A stretch of DNA of 32,400 nucleotides from Candidatus Desulfovibrio gallistercoris (GCA_019118745.1 DWYJ01000030.1:1-32400), one strand, 5' to 3'. Positions 7,712 through 16,042 are shown, numbered from the stretch's first letter. The notes: generated by a model from the letters alone, not told the origin. Program-made: numbers and translations.

Positions 7712-9091
7712 TCAGAACTGCCGCTTGCCCACAAGGCGCAGGGCATACATGACGACGGGGGTAAGGATGGCCGTGCCGACGAATATCCAGAACATGGGGA
7801 AATCAGGCGCGGCCGCAAAGGGCATGCAGAGGGATATGGGCTTGAAGACGACAAAGGTCACCAGCCCCATGAGCCCCACCTCCAGCGCCACGGGGGTGGC
7901 GTACTCCGGGTCCACAAGGCGCAGCAGCATCAGGCCCGACGCGCCCGTGCCCGTGCAGTACCCGAACATGGTCACCGCGCGCGCAAAGCCCAGGGCCGGG
8001 GCGCGGCGTCCGAACCAGAGACAGGCCCACAGCGTCAGGAACGACGCGATGACGATGGAGACGGAAAAGGGGATGACCACCGAGGTCAGCGCCGTGGGCT
8101 TGATGCCCATGAACACGGCGCAGATCATGAAGTCCACGCAGGTGTTCGTCATGCGCCTGACCGAGCCTTCATCGAGCAGATGGACGCAGTTCAGGCGCTG
8201 CATGCCCTTTCTGACCAGCATGGCGGCCATCATGCCCCACATGAAGGTATAGCCCAGCCCGATCCCCCGGATGCCCACTATGGGAAAGTAGTTGAGCCAC
8301 AACAGACCGAAGGCGTAGGCCAGCCCGTAGACGAGACCGGCCAGGGCCAGATGGAAGCCCATGCTGTCGATATTGGCCGGATGCATCGTGGCATGGGCGC
8401 AGACGGGCCTGTTGTCCTCGGCGAGGATCCCTGAGCAGAATTCCGGGGAGATGACGCCGGAGGTCTGGCCGCCCCAGCCGCGGCGCAGACCGTAGCGCGT
8501 GAACGGGACCCCCATGATGCCCGCCACCAGGAAGCCGATGGCGGCGAAGGCCAGCCCTATGTCGATGCTGTTGGCGACCTGATAGCTTTCCTCCCAGACG
8601 GTGGCATAAGCCTGCGTCTGTCCGGGCCCCTGCGTGAAGCCCGCGCCCAGCAAAAAGCCGTTGACTTCAAAAAAGGCGCCTCCGGTGAGCTTTTGCCAGC
8701 CCACGAAGGCGCCGTATCCCACAAGTGCCTGGATGGAAAAAAGGAAGCCGAACAGCAGGCCCATCCAGAGCGCGCCGCGCATGGCCTCCTTGTTTTGCCG
8801 TTTTTCGGCATCCTTGTTCCTGAGCAGGCCGATCCCCACGAAGCTGAAGGCAAACAGATGGAAGGAGATCATGCCGAAGGTGGAAGGGGAAAGCACCTGC
8901 CACCCCGATGAGGTCGGCATGCCGACCAGGTCGAAACGCATGAGGATGAAGCCGAGTATGCCGCCGATGAGCGACGCGGGGAAAAGCAGGGTCTGCAATA
9001 TCTTGATCTTGGCCCGCAGGATGATGCCCGCGACGATCAGCAGGCTTATCCAGATGAATGCGGCGATGTACGGATAGAATGAAGCCTCCAT
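7712..9091 (-). CDS. GltS-like sodium:carboxylate/amino-acid symporter
   Basis: A 459-residue inner-membrane carrier with about ten to twelve hydrophobic helices. It resembles the sodium/glutamate symporter (ESS, GltS) family. Two glycine-rich re-entrant-loop-like segments, one in each half (GAGFTQGPGQTQA near residue 150 and FGYCTGTGASGLML near residue 390), are what the two-fold pseudosymmetric fold of this family predicts. The ATG at 9091 follows GGAGG closely. It is the first gene of the operon, 47 bases after the predicted σ54 start site, so uptake is switched together with the two hydrolases. Glutamate itself is not assured: the downstream amidohydrolase suggests an acylated amino acid or another organic anion. 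The family call is solid; the substrate is inference. Confidence 0.85.
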   Translation of the reverse strand: MEASFYPYIAAFIWISLLIVAGIILRAKIKILQTLLFPASLIGGILGFILMRFDLVGMPTSSGWQVLSPSTFGMISFHLFAFSFVGIGLLRNKDAEKRQNKEAMRGALWMGLLFGFLFSIQALVGYGAFVGWQKLTGGAFFEVNGFLLGAGFTQGPGQTQAYATVWEESYQVANSIDIGLAFAAIGFLVAGIMGVPFTRYGLRRGWGGQTSGVISPEFCSGILAEDNRPVCAHATMHPANIDSMGFHLALAGLVYGLAYAFGLLWLNYFPIVGIRGIGLGYTFMWGMMAAMLVRKGMQRLNCVHLLDEGSVRRMTNTCVDFMICAVFMGIKPTALTSVVIPFSVSIVIASFLTLWACLWFGRRAPALGFARAVTMFGYCTGTGASGLMLLRLVDPEYATPVALEVGLMGLVTFVVFKPISLCMPFAAAPDFPMFWIFVGTAILTPVVMYALRLVGKRQF

Positions 9092-9111
9092 GAGTCACCT
9101 CCTCGTTGGTG

Positions 9112-9140
9112 TGCGGCGCAGAAGGACGCCCTGCGCCGCA
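9112..9140 (-). promoter_or_regulatory. Perfect 5' leader stem-loop of the symporter operon
   Basis: TGCGGCGCAG (9112-9121) and CTGCGCCGCA (9131-9140) are exact reverse complements around a 9-base loop. The predicted start of the σ54 transcript is about 9138, so the messenger would begin with or immediately enter this 10-bp stem. The ribosome site lies well downstream of it. It could stabilise the 5' end; no T-run follows, so it is not a standard terminator. Confidence 0.65.
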
Positions 9141-9148
9141 ACGAGGAT

Positions 9149-9164
9149 TGCAGGCTCCATGCCA
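9149..9164 (-). promoter_or_regulatory. σ54 (-24/-12) promoter of the symporter operon
   Basis: On the - strand the sequence is TGGCATGGAGCCTGCA. It fits the TGGCAYG-N4-YTGCW consensus, with GG and GC elements separated by exactly ten bases. Transcription should start near 9138, 47 bases before the symporter ATG. The adjacent divergent gene encodes a σ54 activator with an intact GAFTGA loop, which supports this strongly. Confidence 0.85.
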
Positions 9165-9201
9165 GCCGCTCCATCATTTCAACATATTGGAATCAATTGA
9201 A

Positions 9202-9214
9202 ATATTTTTTGATT
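9202..9214 (-). promoter_or_regulatory. IHF-like site between activator site and promoter
   Basis: On the - strand AATCAAAAAATAT matches the IHF consensus WATCAANNNNTTR with one mismatch in the last triplet. It lies within an AT-rich stretch between the candidate activator palindrome (9238-9258) and the σ54 promoter (9149-9164), where a DNA bend is commonly needed. The surrounding sequence is AT-rich, so chance is possible. Confidence 0.4.
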
Positions 9215-9237
9215 GGATTTCTTTGTCCGAACATCGT

Positions 9238-9258
9238 ATCATTTTGAGACAAAATGAT
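9238..9258. promoter_or_regulatory. Perfect palindrome, candidate activator-binding site
   Basis: ATCATTTTG (9238-9246) and CAAAATGAT (9250-9258) form an exact 9-bp inverted repeat around AGA. Its centre lies about 110 bases upstream of the predicted σ54 start (9138) and 37 bases before the activator's ATG. It could serve both as the activating site for the operon and as an autoregulatory operator. A weaker inverted repeat, ATTTCAA/TTGAAAT, lies at 9176-9203. Confidence 0.6.
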
Positions 9259-9284
9259 GGTTTATTTTGAGAAAGGACGCTCTC

Positions 9285-12095
9285 ATGTCCGAGACCGCTT
9301 TCCCCACTGGCGACCTGCCCGCCGCATGGCCCCCGACGAGCGATCTTACGGCCACGCTGCTCGACGGCTGCGAACGTCTGCTGCAAACAGCGGAAAACGA
9401 AGCGCGCAGCCTGCACGGGCAGGTGGAAAGCAGCCTGCGGGATCTCCTGCAGCAACTCGGCATGCTCTGTCTCAGCCTCGAAAGCGCCCCGCCCGATGCC
9501 CGGCAGGCCGTGGTCCAGCTTGCCCTCCGGGGCATGGGCATCCAGCTTTTCCACCCTTTCGGGACCGTGGGGGAGAATCTGACCGGGCTCTTTCGCTTCC
9601 TGCAGACCACGGATCTGGACGAGCGGCACGAGCTGCTCGTCCGGGGCGCGCTGTTCCTGCTGGACGCCGGCCTGTCCCCGTCCGCCGACGATGTGGAGCA
9701 GACCGCCCATGCCCTCCGGCAGCAGTCCGACGCACAGGACGGGCTCCTCTGCTGTCTTCTGGCGGGCATCCTCCACTTCAGGACGGGCAACATCGCCCAG
9801 GGCGTGCAGTGTTATGATACGTATATTTGCCGCTATGAATTCGGCAATGACTTCCTGCACAATTACTTTTGCCTGAAATCGAGCACGTATGCGCTCTATA
9901 TCCAGAACCACAGCCAGGCCTACGGGATCATAGAATCATTCAAGACGACCAATGAGCTCTGCGGCGGCACGCTCTTTTCCACACGCTGGAAGTCGCATCT
10001 TGCCTTCCTGCTCCTTGACGTCGGCAGGCGGGACGAGGCCCTCGTCCACATCGAATCCCTGACCTGCCTTGCCCTCGCCGAAAAAAATCCCCTCCTCTCG
10101 CACATCATGTGCCGCGCCCTTGCCCTGTACCACTTCAGGAGCGGGCATGCCCGGCACGCCGCCCTCGTCATCCGCGCCCACGTCCTCCGCTACGGGATGG
10201 ACGCTCTCCTGCACGGCTACACCTCGCCCGCCATCGTGGAGATGCTCGACGAGCTGGACAGCGCCTACCCGCAGCTGACGGCCATCCCCTTTGCCGTGGA
10301 GGAGGAACGCCTGCGGCGTGAGGGCAACCGCCTCCTGTACGGCGTGGCGCAGCGCTGCCGGGCCCGGCGTCTGGTGCGGGCCGGCAGACTGGCGCAGGCC
10401 CTGGAAGCCTACGACACGGCCTTTCGCCTGCTCCAGGCCACGGGATGCCCTGCGGAACTCGCCGCCACAGGCACGGCGTACCGCGCCCTGCTGGAGCAGA
10501 CAGGGGATCACGAACAGGCGGCACGGCTTGGCCGCCTCCTGCGTGCGGCGGAGGCTGAAAGCGGCGGACGGCAGGGTGGGACGGCGCCGCACGCGCTCCC
10601 GCAGGACGGCCTCCATGCTGTCCGCACCATCCTGGAGCGCCTTGGCGATGCCCGCCCCTTCACGCAGGCCCGTGAGCGCATGCAGCACCTGCTCGGCATC
10701 GTCCAAACGGTCTTTTGCGCGCAGCGTTCCGTGCTGTTCCGCTTTTCCGCGGGGGGTGCCGTCGAATTCCTGCAGGGGAGGAACATCACGCGGACGGAAT
10801 TCACGGCAAAAGCCTTTCAGGAAAAGCTGCGCGGCCTCCCCTTCCGCCAGGCCGAACCCGCGGTGGGGCCCGCCGCAGGCGGACAGGATGGCGCGCTCTG
10901 GCTTGCCCTGCCCGTCACCACGGCCTGCCCGTGGTTTTTGTACATGGACAACCACCTTGAGGCCGGGGCCTTCTCCGCCCTTCCGCCTGCCGCCGCCGAA
11001 CTGCTTTGCGCCACCCTGGCCGCCGAACTGCGCTCCTTTGCTCTGGGCCCGCAACTGACGGCGACGCCGCCCAACGACCCGCCCCGCAGCGCGCCCCGCC
11101 AGCCCGTCTACTGGGGGGAAAGCCTGCGGGAGCTGCTGGGACAGGCGGAAAGGGCCGCGCTGAGCCGCTCCCCCATCCTCATTTACGGCGAGACCGGTTC
11201 CGGCAAGGAGTGTCTGGCGCGTTACATCCATGAGAGCGGTCATCACGGCGGCAGCTTCGTGCCTGTCCAACTTTCCTGTCTGCCGGAACAGCTCTTCGAA
11301 AGCGAGATGTTCGGTTATGAGAAGGGAGCCTTTACCGGCGCGCTGCAACGCAAGGCAGGCAGAGTGGAACAGGCGGACGGCGGCGTGCTCTTTCTGGACG
11401 AGATAGGGGACATCCCTCCCTTTGCCCAGGTGAAGTTGCTGCGCCTTTTGCAGGAGCACGAATATACGCGTGTCGGCGGCGTGCAGACGCGGCATGCGGA
11501 CTTCCGCCTCATCGCCGCCACGCACAGGGACCTCTGGCAGGAAGTGCTGGCCGGGCGCTTCCGGGAAGATCTCTATTACCGGATCGCGGTCATCACGCTG
11601 ACCATCCCGCCGCTGCGCCAGCGCCCGGAGGATATTTTGCCGCTGGCCGGCATGTTCCATCAGCATTTTTCCCGCCTCGCCCCCCTTCCGGGCCGCGGCC
11701 TCTCCGAGCAGGACAAGCGCCGCCTGCTGCGCCACACCTGGCCGGGCAATGTCCGGGAGCTGCGCAACGTCGTGGAGCGCAGCGTGGTGCTCAGCGAGCC
11801 CTGCCGTCCCGGCGCGGAGGGTTCCCCCGCTCCGCAGGCTGAGCCGCCGCGCCCGCAGACGCAAGCGGAGGAACCGCTTTCGCTGGATGCTGCCATGACC
11901 GCGCATGTGGCGCGCGTGCTGCGCCGCACCGGCGGACGCCTGCAGGGGCCGGACGGCGCGCTGGCCCTCCTGGGCGTGAGCAGGGCCACCTTTTACCGGC
12001 GCTGGCAGCCCCTGCTGGAGGAGTTTCGCCAGAGTCGGGCCACAGGGGACGGATCGGAGAGATTTTCGGACGCACAGGACGGCGGCAAATGCTGA
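9285..12095 (+). CDS. σ54-dependent transcriptional activator with TPR-like/GAF-like sensor region
   Basis: A 936-residue bacterial enhancer-binding protein. About residues 1-440 are helical, Leu/Ala-rich and TPR-like (MalT/LuxR-type spacing); about 450-600 resemble a GAF-like ligand domain. The AAA+ motor follows, with Walker A GETGSGKE at 635-642, the σ54-contact loop GAFTGA at 681-686, Walker B GGVLFLDE, and the arginine-rich REDLYYRI segment. The C-terminus carries a Fis-type helix-turn-helix (ALALLGVSRATFYRRW). There is no receiver domain or phosphorylation aspartate, so it should sense a ligand, likely the compound imported by the divergent symporter. The ATG at 9285 follows AAAGGA with seven bases between; a TTG at 9267 is less likely. 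Its only plausible neighbouring target is the divergent operon with the -24/-12 promoter. Confidence 0.9.
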   Translation: MSETAFPTGDLPAAWPPTSDLTATLLDGCERLLQTAENEARSLHGQVESSLRDLLQQLGMLCLSLESAPPDARQAVVQLALRGMGIQLFHPFGTVGENLTGLFRFLQTTDLDERHELLVRGALFLLDAGLSPSADDVEQTAHALRQQSDAQDGLLCCLLAGILHFRTGNIAQGVQCYDTYICRYEFGNDFLHNYFCLKSSTYALYIQNHSQAYGIIESFKTTNELCGGTLFSTRWKSHLAFLLLDVGRRDEALVHIESLTCLALAEKNPLLSHIMCRALALYHFRSGHARHAALVIRAHVLRYGMDALLHGYTSPAIVEMLDELDSAYPQLTAIPFAVEEERLRREGNRLLYGVAQRCRARRLVRAGRLAQALEAYDTAFRLLQATGCPAELAATGTAYRALLEQTGDHEQAARLGRLLRAAEAESGGRQGGTAPHALPQDGLHAVRTILERLGDARPFTQARERMQHLLGIVQTVFCAQRSVLFRFSAGGAVEFLQGRNITRTEFTAKAFQEKLRGLPFRQAEPAVGPAAGGQDGALWLALPVTTACPWFLYMDNHLEAGAFSALPPAAAELLCATLAAELRSFALGPQLTATPPNDPPRSAPRQPVYWGESLRELLGQAERAALSRSPILIYGETGSGKECLARYIHESGHHGGSFVPVQLSCLPEQLFESEMFGYEKGAFTGALQRKAGRVEQADGGVLFLDEIGDIPPFAQVKLLRLLQEHEYTRVGGVQTRHADFRLIAATHRDLWQEVLAGRFREDLYYRIAVITLTIPPLRQRPEDILPLAGMFHQHFSRLAPLPGRGLSEQDKRRLLRHTWPGNVRELRNVVERSVVLSEPCRPGAEGSPAPQAEPPRPQTQAEEPLSLDAAMTAHVARVLRRTGGRLQGPDGALALLGVSRATFYRRWQPLLEEFRQSRATGDGSERFSDAQDGGKC

Positions 12096-12099
12096 ACGC

Positions 12100-12129
12100 A
12101 AAAAAGGGGGCATATCGCCCCCTTTTTTT
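12100..12129. terminator. Bidirectional intrinsic terminator
   Basis: GGGGGC (12106-12111) pairs with GCCCCC (12117-12122), flanked by six As on the left and seven Ts on the right. It therefore works for the + strand activator gene, which ends at 12095. It also works for the - strand trmJ operon, which ends at 12166. A second stem, CCGTGT/ACACGG, at 12143-12156 lies just downstream of trmJ. Confidence 0.9.
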
Positions 12130-12165
12130 GCAAGATCCGTGGCCGTGTGGACACGGCGATGACGT

Positions 12166-12987
12166 TTATCCTTCCTTCCGTTCCAGCGCCCGCCGCACCT
12201 GTCGGCACATGCCCATAAGGGCGTCGTACTCGTGCCGCCGCAGCCGGGCCCGGCCGAACAGGCGTCGCCACGGCATGAGGAAGTAATCGGGGTTGTCGCC
12301 GTGCAGGTAGTCGATGCGCAGCAGCATCTCCCGCAGGGCGGCCATGAGACGTTCCTGATCCGCCGCCGAGGCCAGCGGGCCGTGACCGTCCGTTTCGCTC
12401 GCGGCCTGCGCCGGTTGTGCGGCGTGCTGCGCGGCGCTGTCCTCCCGCTCGTCCGACAGCGCCGCAGCGGGGCCCTGCTTGTCCGCGTTCCGCACGGCCG
12501 CGGCGCAGGCATAGAGCACGATCAGCACGGCCTGCGCCAGATTGAGCGAGCTGGCCGCCGGGTCCGTGGGGATGCATACCAGCCGGTGACATTGCGTGAT
12601 GGCGGCATTATCCAGCCCCCTGTCTTCCGGGCCGAACACCAGGCTCACCCTGCCGCCCTGCCGCAGGCAGTCGGCGACCTCGACGGCGCAGCGCTCCGGC
12701 GAGAGCATGGCCTGCCGCCAGCCGCCGCGCCGGGCTGTGGTGCCGATGACCAGCGCGCTGCCGGCCACGGCCTCGGCCAGGCTGTCATGGACGGTGATGC
12801 CGTCCAGCAGGGCCTGCCCCTTGGGCGTGGCCAGCGGCGAGGCCTTGTCGCGCAGCCAGCGCTCCGGCTCCACCAGCGAGATGTGGCTGCAGCCCATATT
12901 GACGCAGGCCCGCGCCGCCATGCCGATATTTTCGGGGAAACGGGTCTGGACGAGCACCACGTCCAGCCCGTGCAGCAGATGTTCCAT
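12166..12987 (-). CDS. trmJ: TrmJ-type tRNA 2'-O-methyltransferase (SPOUT)
   Basis: A 273-residue SpoU/TrmH-family RNA methyltransferase, most like TrmJ, which methylates the ribose at position 32 of tRNA anticodon loops using S-adenosylmethionine. The three knot motifs are present: motif 1 PENIGMAARACVNMG near residue 18, motif 2 VSLVFGPEDRGL near residue 115, and motif 3 SSLNLAQAV near residue 146. The TrmJ-style C-terminal helical segment (MAALREMLLRIDYLHGDNPDYF) is also present. Between them sits an Ala/Gln/Glu-rich, low-complexity linker of about 45 residues that looks longer than usual. The start follows GAGGAG. It is third in an apparent operon after paaK and the DUF456 gene (9-base gap) and ends at the shared terminator. 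TrmJ fits better than TrmH because of the tail. Confidence 0.88.
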   Translation of the reverse strand: MEHLLHGLDVVLVQTRFPENIGMAARACVNMGCSHISLVEPERWLRDKASPLATPKGQALLDGITVHDSLAEAVAGSALVIGTTARRGGWRQAMLSPERCAVEVADCLRQGGRVSLVFGPEDRGLDNAAITQCHRLVCIPTDPAASSLNLAQAVLIVLYACAAAVRNADKQGPAAALSDEREDSAAQHAAQPAQAASETDGHGPLASAADQERLMAALREMLLRIDYLHGDNPDYFLMPWRRLFGRARLRRHEYDALMGMCRQVRRALERKEG

Positions 12988-12996
12988 GCCGTCTCC

Positions 12997-13617
12997 TCAG
13001 CAGAAAAGATGTCCCAGCCAGAGCACGACCTGCCCCGGCTCCGCAGGGGGGACCGGCGGCATGTCCGGCAGCGGCAGCGGGGGCGGCAGTTCCGGCCAGA
13101 TGCGTTGGGCGGTCAGGGCCACGATGGCCCCGCCCACCCCGCACTTGCAGACAGTCCCCAGAAAGCGCCCCACCATGGTGCCGAAGGCCGCATCCAGACT
13201 TTGCTGGAGAGGACGGCCGCGCATCAGCTCCACCAGCAGGCAGCCCAGCCAGGCCCCGAACAGCGCGCCAAGCAGCGCGCCGATGCCCAGCAGGAAGGGC
13301 GCGCAGATGATGGCCCCCGCAAAGGCCCCCACCATGCCCGCAAAGGTCCCTGTTTTGCTCGACCCGTGACGGCGGCCCTTGACGATCTGCACGCCTGTCT
13401 CCAGCACTTCGCCCAGCACGGCCAGCCCTACCGCCATGACCCAGAACCAGACATCCAGATGGCCGGGCTGGGGATGGACGAACTGCCAGATGCCCACCAG
13501 CACGAGCACCAGCCAATTTGCGGGCAGCCCCGGGATGTTGAGCAGCAGCACAAGGGCCAGCAGCAGGATGAAGAAATACGCCAGCCCGAAGGAAAAGACG
13601 TGCAGCAGTCCTTCCAT
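12997..13617 (-). CDS. DUF456 family membrane protein
   Basis: A 206-residue integral membrane protein of the DUF456 family, whose biochemical role is not established. Hydrophobic helices lie at about residues 5-27, 33-47, 58-75, 90-110 and 112-130. They include the small-residue-rich, glycine-zipper-like pattern GTFAGMVGAFAGAIICAPFLLGIGALLGALFGAWLG, split over two helices and typical of the family. The C-terminus is proline-rich (PELPPPLPLPDMPPVPP). It starts nine bases after the paaK stop and ends nine bases before trmJ, so the three genes are almost certainly co-transcribed. No link to phenylacetate or tRNA modification can be drawn from its sequence. Confidence 0.82.
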   Translation of the reverse strand: MEGLLHVFSFGLAYFFILLLALVLLLNIPGLPANWLVLVLVGIWQFVHPQPGHLDVWFWVMAVGLAVLGEVLETGVQIVKGRRHGSSKTGTFAGMVGAFAGAIICAPFLLGIGALLGALFGAWLGCLLVELMRGRPLQQSLDAAFGTMVGRFLGTVCKCGVGGAIVALTAQRIWPELPPPLPLPDMPPVPPAEPGQVVLWLGHLFC

Positions 13618-13626
13618 GCGTCCGCT

Positions 13627-14925
13627 CTACTTCTTGAGGCGCATATCCTGCACGCGCACGGCCTTGCCGTCCGAGGAAGGCAGGCTGTTGCTCTGCACCA
13701 GCTCCACGCGCGGCGTGATGAGGATCTCGTCACGCAGGCGGTTGGCGATGGTCTTCTGCAGGCCCTGCAGGCTGCGCATGTCTTCCACGAAATACTCGTC
13801 GCGGATCTCCACCTGCACGCGCATCACGTCCCCGAAGCCGTCGTTCTCCAGCAGGATGAGGTAGTTCTGCCCCACCTGCGGGAAGCTCATGACCACCTGT
13901 TCGATCTGCATGGGATAGACGTTGACGCCCTTGATGATGAACATGTCGTCCGAGCGGCCCACGATGCGGTCGAGGCGGCGGTGCTTGCGGCCGCAGGCGC
14001 ATTCGCCGGGCAGGAAGCGGGTCAGGTCGCGGGTGCGGTAGCGCAGGATGGGCATGCCCTGACGGCACAGGCAGGTCATGACCAGTTCGCCCGTCTGGCC
14101 GTCCGGCACGGGCTCGCCGGTCTCGGGATCGATGATCTCCGGGATGTAGCAGTCTTCCCAGACGTGCATGCCCTGCTGATGCAGGCACTCGAAGGCCACG
14201 CCCGGCCCGTTCATCTCCGAGAGGCCATAGGAATTGTAGGCCTTCATGTTGAACAGGTCCTCGATGCGGCGGCGGAACTCTTCGGTATACGGCTCCGCGC
14301 CCACCACGGCGATGCGCAGCGGGAACTCCCGCGGGTCCTCGCCCATGCTGCGCAGATGCTCGCCCAGGATGAGCGCATAGGACGGCAGGATGTGGGCCAC
14401 CGTGGTCTTGAAGTCCTTGGCCAGCTTGATCTGACGGCGGGAGTTGCCCGGCCCGGCGGGGATGGTCATGCAGCCGATGCGCTCCGCCCCGAAGTGGATG
14501 CCGAGGCCGCCGGTGAACAGGCCGTAACCGGACATGTTCTGGAAGACGTCCTCCTTGCGCACGCCGACCATGTAGAAGCTGCGGGCCACCAGATCCGCCC
14601 AGGAATTGATGTCGTTCTGGGTGTGGCAGATGGCCACAGGGCTGCCGGTGGTGCCGCTGGAGCAGTGCATGCGCACGATCTCCGACTGCGGCACGCAGAG
14701 CATGCCCGTGGGGTACTGGTCGCGCAGGTCCTGCTTGGTGGTGAAGGGGATGCGGCGCACGTCGTCCAGGCTCCGGATGCTTTCGGGCGTCACGCCCGCC
14801 TCATCCAGACGGCGGCGGTAGAATTCGCATTTGCGGGCCTGCGCCACCGTGGCGCGCAGCCGCGTCAGCTGCGTGTGTTCGATCTGGTCGCGGCTCCACA
14901 GTTCCGCCGGATCAAAAACGTCCAT
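13627..14925 (-). CDS. paaK: Phenylacetate-CoA ligase
   Basis: A 432-residue adenylate-forming enzyme of the PaaK family, which joins an aryl acid (phenylacetate or a related compound such as indoleacetate) to CoA with ATP. The phosphate-binding motif is SSGTTGSP near residue 104, the adenine motif YNSYGLSEMNGPG lies near residue 240, and the aspartate motif is in YRTRDLTR. The hinge and C-terminal domain carry DRIVGRSDDMFIIKGVNVYP and the closing lysine in SDGKAVRV. Length is standard. The ATG at 14925 follows AAGGAG; the longer frame from 14967 lacks a site. In anaerobes these ligases often serve aromatic amino-acid fermentation in either direction. No paaABC ring-oxidation genes are nearby, so aerobic phenylacetate degradation is not implied. 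Confidence 0.92.
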   Translation of the reverse strand: MDVFDPAELWSRDQIEHTQLTRLRATVAQARKCEFYRRRLDEAGVTPESIRSLDDVRRIPFTTKQDLRDQYPTGMLCVPQSEIVRMHCSSGTTGSPVAICHTQNDINSWADLVARSFYMVGVRKEDVFQNMSGYGLFTGGLGIHFGAERIGCMTIPAGPGNSRRQIKLAKDFKTTVAHILPSYALILGEHLRSMGEDPREFPLRIAVVGAEPYTEEFRRRIEDLFNMKAYNSYGLSEMNGPGVAFECLHQQGMHVWEDCYIPEIIDPETGEPVPDGQTGELVMTCLCRQGMPILRYRTRDLTRFLPGECACGRKHRRLDRIVGRSDDMFIIKGVNVYPMQIEQVVMSFPQVGQNYLILLENDGFGDVMRVQVEIRDEYFVEDMRSLQGLQKTIANRLRDEILITPRVELVQSNSLPSSDGKAVRVQDMRLKK

Positions 14926-14980
14926 CGTTGTTCTCCTTACGCAAAGCAAATCTGCACAAGATATCACGCCGGCGCGCGGC

Positions 14981-16042
14981 TCAAGCCTGCCGCGCCTGCC
15001 GCCGGGCCCAGCCCCAGAGCAGGCCGAAACTGCCCGCCTGCATCATGTCCCCGTGCGGGGACAAAAATTTTCCCTGTCCGGCCAGCATCTCCCGGCGCGG
15101 CCCCAGGATGAAGGTCGGCACATAGCCCCCCGCTTCCTCGCAATACGGACCAAAGGCCGTTCCGTGCCCGCCGCTGGCCTGCACTTCCTCGGCCGGGAGC
15201 CACGTCTTGCGGAACTGCTCCAGATCCGACAGGATCTCCGGCAGGGAGCGCATGCCGGTATGGTGCTCATACACCCCGCGCACGATGCCCTTGTAGACCA
15301 GCGCCGCCACCGTATGGCCGTTGCCCACGTTGACGATGGTGATCCCCTCGCGGAAGCTGCGGTCCATGACTTCCGGCTCGCTCAGCGCCCCCAGCAGGAC
15401 GCTCACGCCCGTATCCGCCACCGGGCCGCCCGTCTTCTCCCGCAGGGCGCGCAGGCGCGTCAGCAGCGGCGGCACCTCCGCATGGATCCATGCTTCCGGG
15501 CTGGCGGACTTTTGCAGCAGCTCCTGCCATATCCGCATCCGGCCCGCCCGGTTGCCCTGCCCGTGCTCGCCGTGATCCTGCGCGGCGGCAAGCGTCAGAT
15601 GCGGCTGCGGCAGGCCCGCATGACGCAGCAGCGAGGCCCAGAATTCCGGCGAGTAATCCGTCAGGAACAACGGCACATGCCCGGCCGGGCAGTCCTCCGC
15701 CAGCTGCACGCCCATGCCGCAGACCACGTCCTCCCGGTCGTGCAGAGCGCGCGAGGCCGCCACCGTGGCGCTGACCCGCAGGCCCGCGGCGATGTGCTCC
15801 CGCACCGCCTGCCCGAAGCCGCCGCCCATATTGCCGCCGTACAGCCAGACATGCCGCTTGAGCAGGGTCAGCTCACGGATGCGCTGCGCCACCATGCGCG
15901 CCGGGGACGGCAGCACGAAACGCGGCCAGTTGTGCGGCTCAAGGCCGGGCCGGGCCAGCAGCGCGTCCTGCGTGCCGCTGCCGATATCCACACAGAGCAC
16001 CGGCCCTGACCGGCGCAGGAATTCCTGAATCTGGGCATCCAT
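14981..16042 (-). CDS. DUF1786 family protein (ASKHA-like)
   Basis: A 353-residue protein that I place in DUF1786, a family found mainly in anaerobes and sometimes labelled as related to pyruvate-formate-lyase activation. The N-terminal PVLCVDIGSGTQDALL resembles the phosphate-1 loop of actin/Hsp70/sugar-kinase folds. The segment WLYGGNMGGGFG and the later VNVGNGHTVAALV look like further glycine-rich nucleotide-binding loops. The end (GDMMQAGSFGLLWG) also fits the family. The ATG at 16042 follows GAGGTG six bases upstream; longer frames run into a repeat. It lies 55 bases before paaK on the same strand and could lead that operon. Function is unknown; a nucleotide-binding or phosphotransfer role is inferred from the loops only. 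Confidence 0.75.
   Translation of the reverse strand: MDAQIQEFLRRSGPVLCVDIGSGTQDALLARPGLEPHNWPRFVLPSPARMVAQRIRELTLLKRHVWLYGGNMGGGFGQAVREHIAAGLRVSATVAASRALHDREDVVCGMGVQLAEDCPAGHVPLFLTDYSPEFWASLLRHAGLPQPHLTLAAAQDHGEHGQGNRAGRMRIWQELLQKSASPEAWIHAEVPPLLTRLRALREKTGGPVADTGVSVLLGALSEPEVMDRSFREGITIVNVGNGHTVAALVYKGIVRGVYEHHTGMRSLPEILSDLEQFRKTWLPAEEVQASGGHGTAFGPYCEEAGGYVPTFILGPRREMLAGQGKFLSPHGDMMQAGSFGLLWGWARRQARQA

Noticed and set aside
5982-8252. A 756-codon open frame on the + strand
   Set aside because: It is antisense to the amidohydrolase and the symporter end, both supported by family motifs and ribosome sites.
12232-15111. A 959-codon open frame on the + strand
   Set aside because: It is antisense to trmJ, the DUF456 gene and paaK. 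Its His/Gln/Ala-rich composition is typical of a shadow frame.
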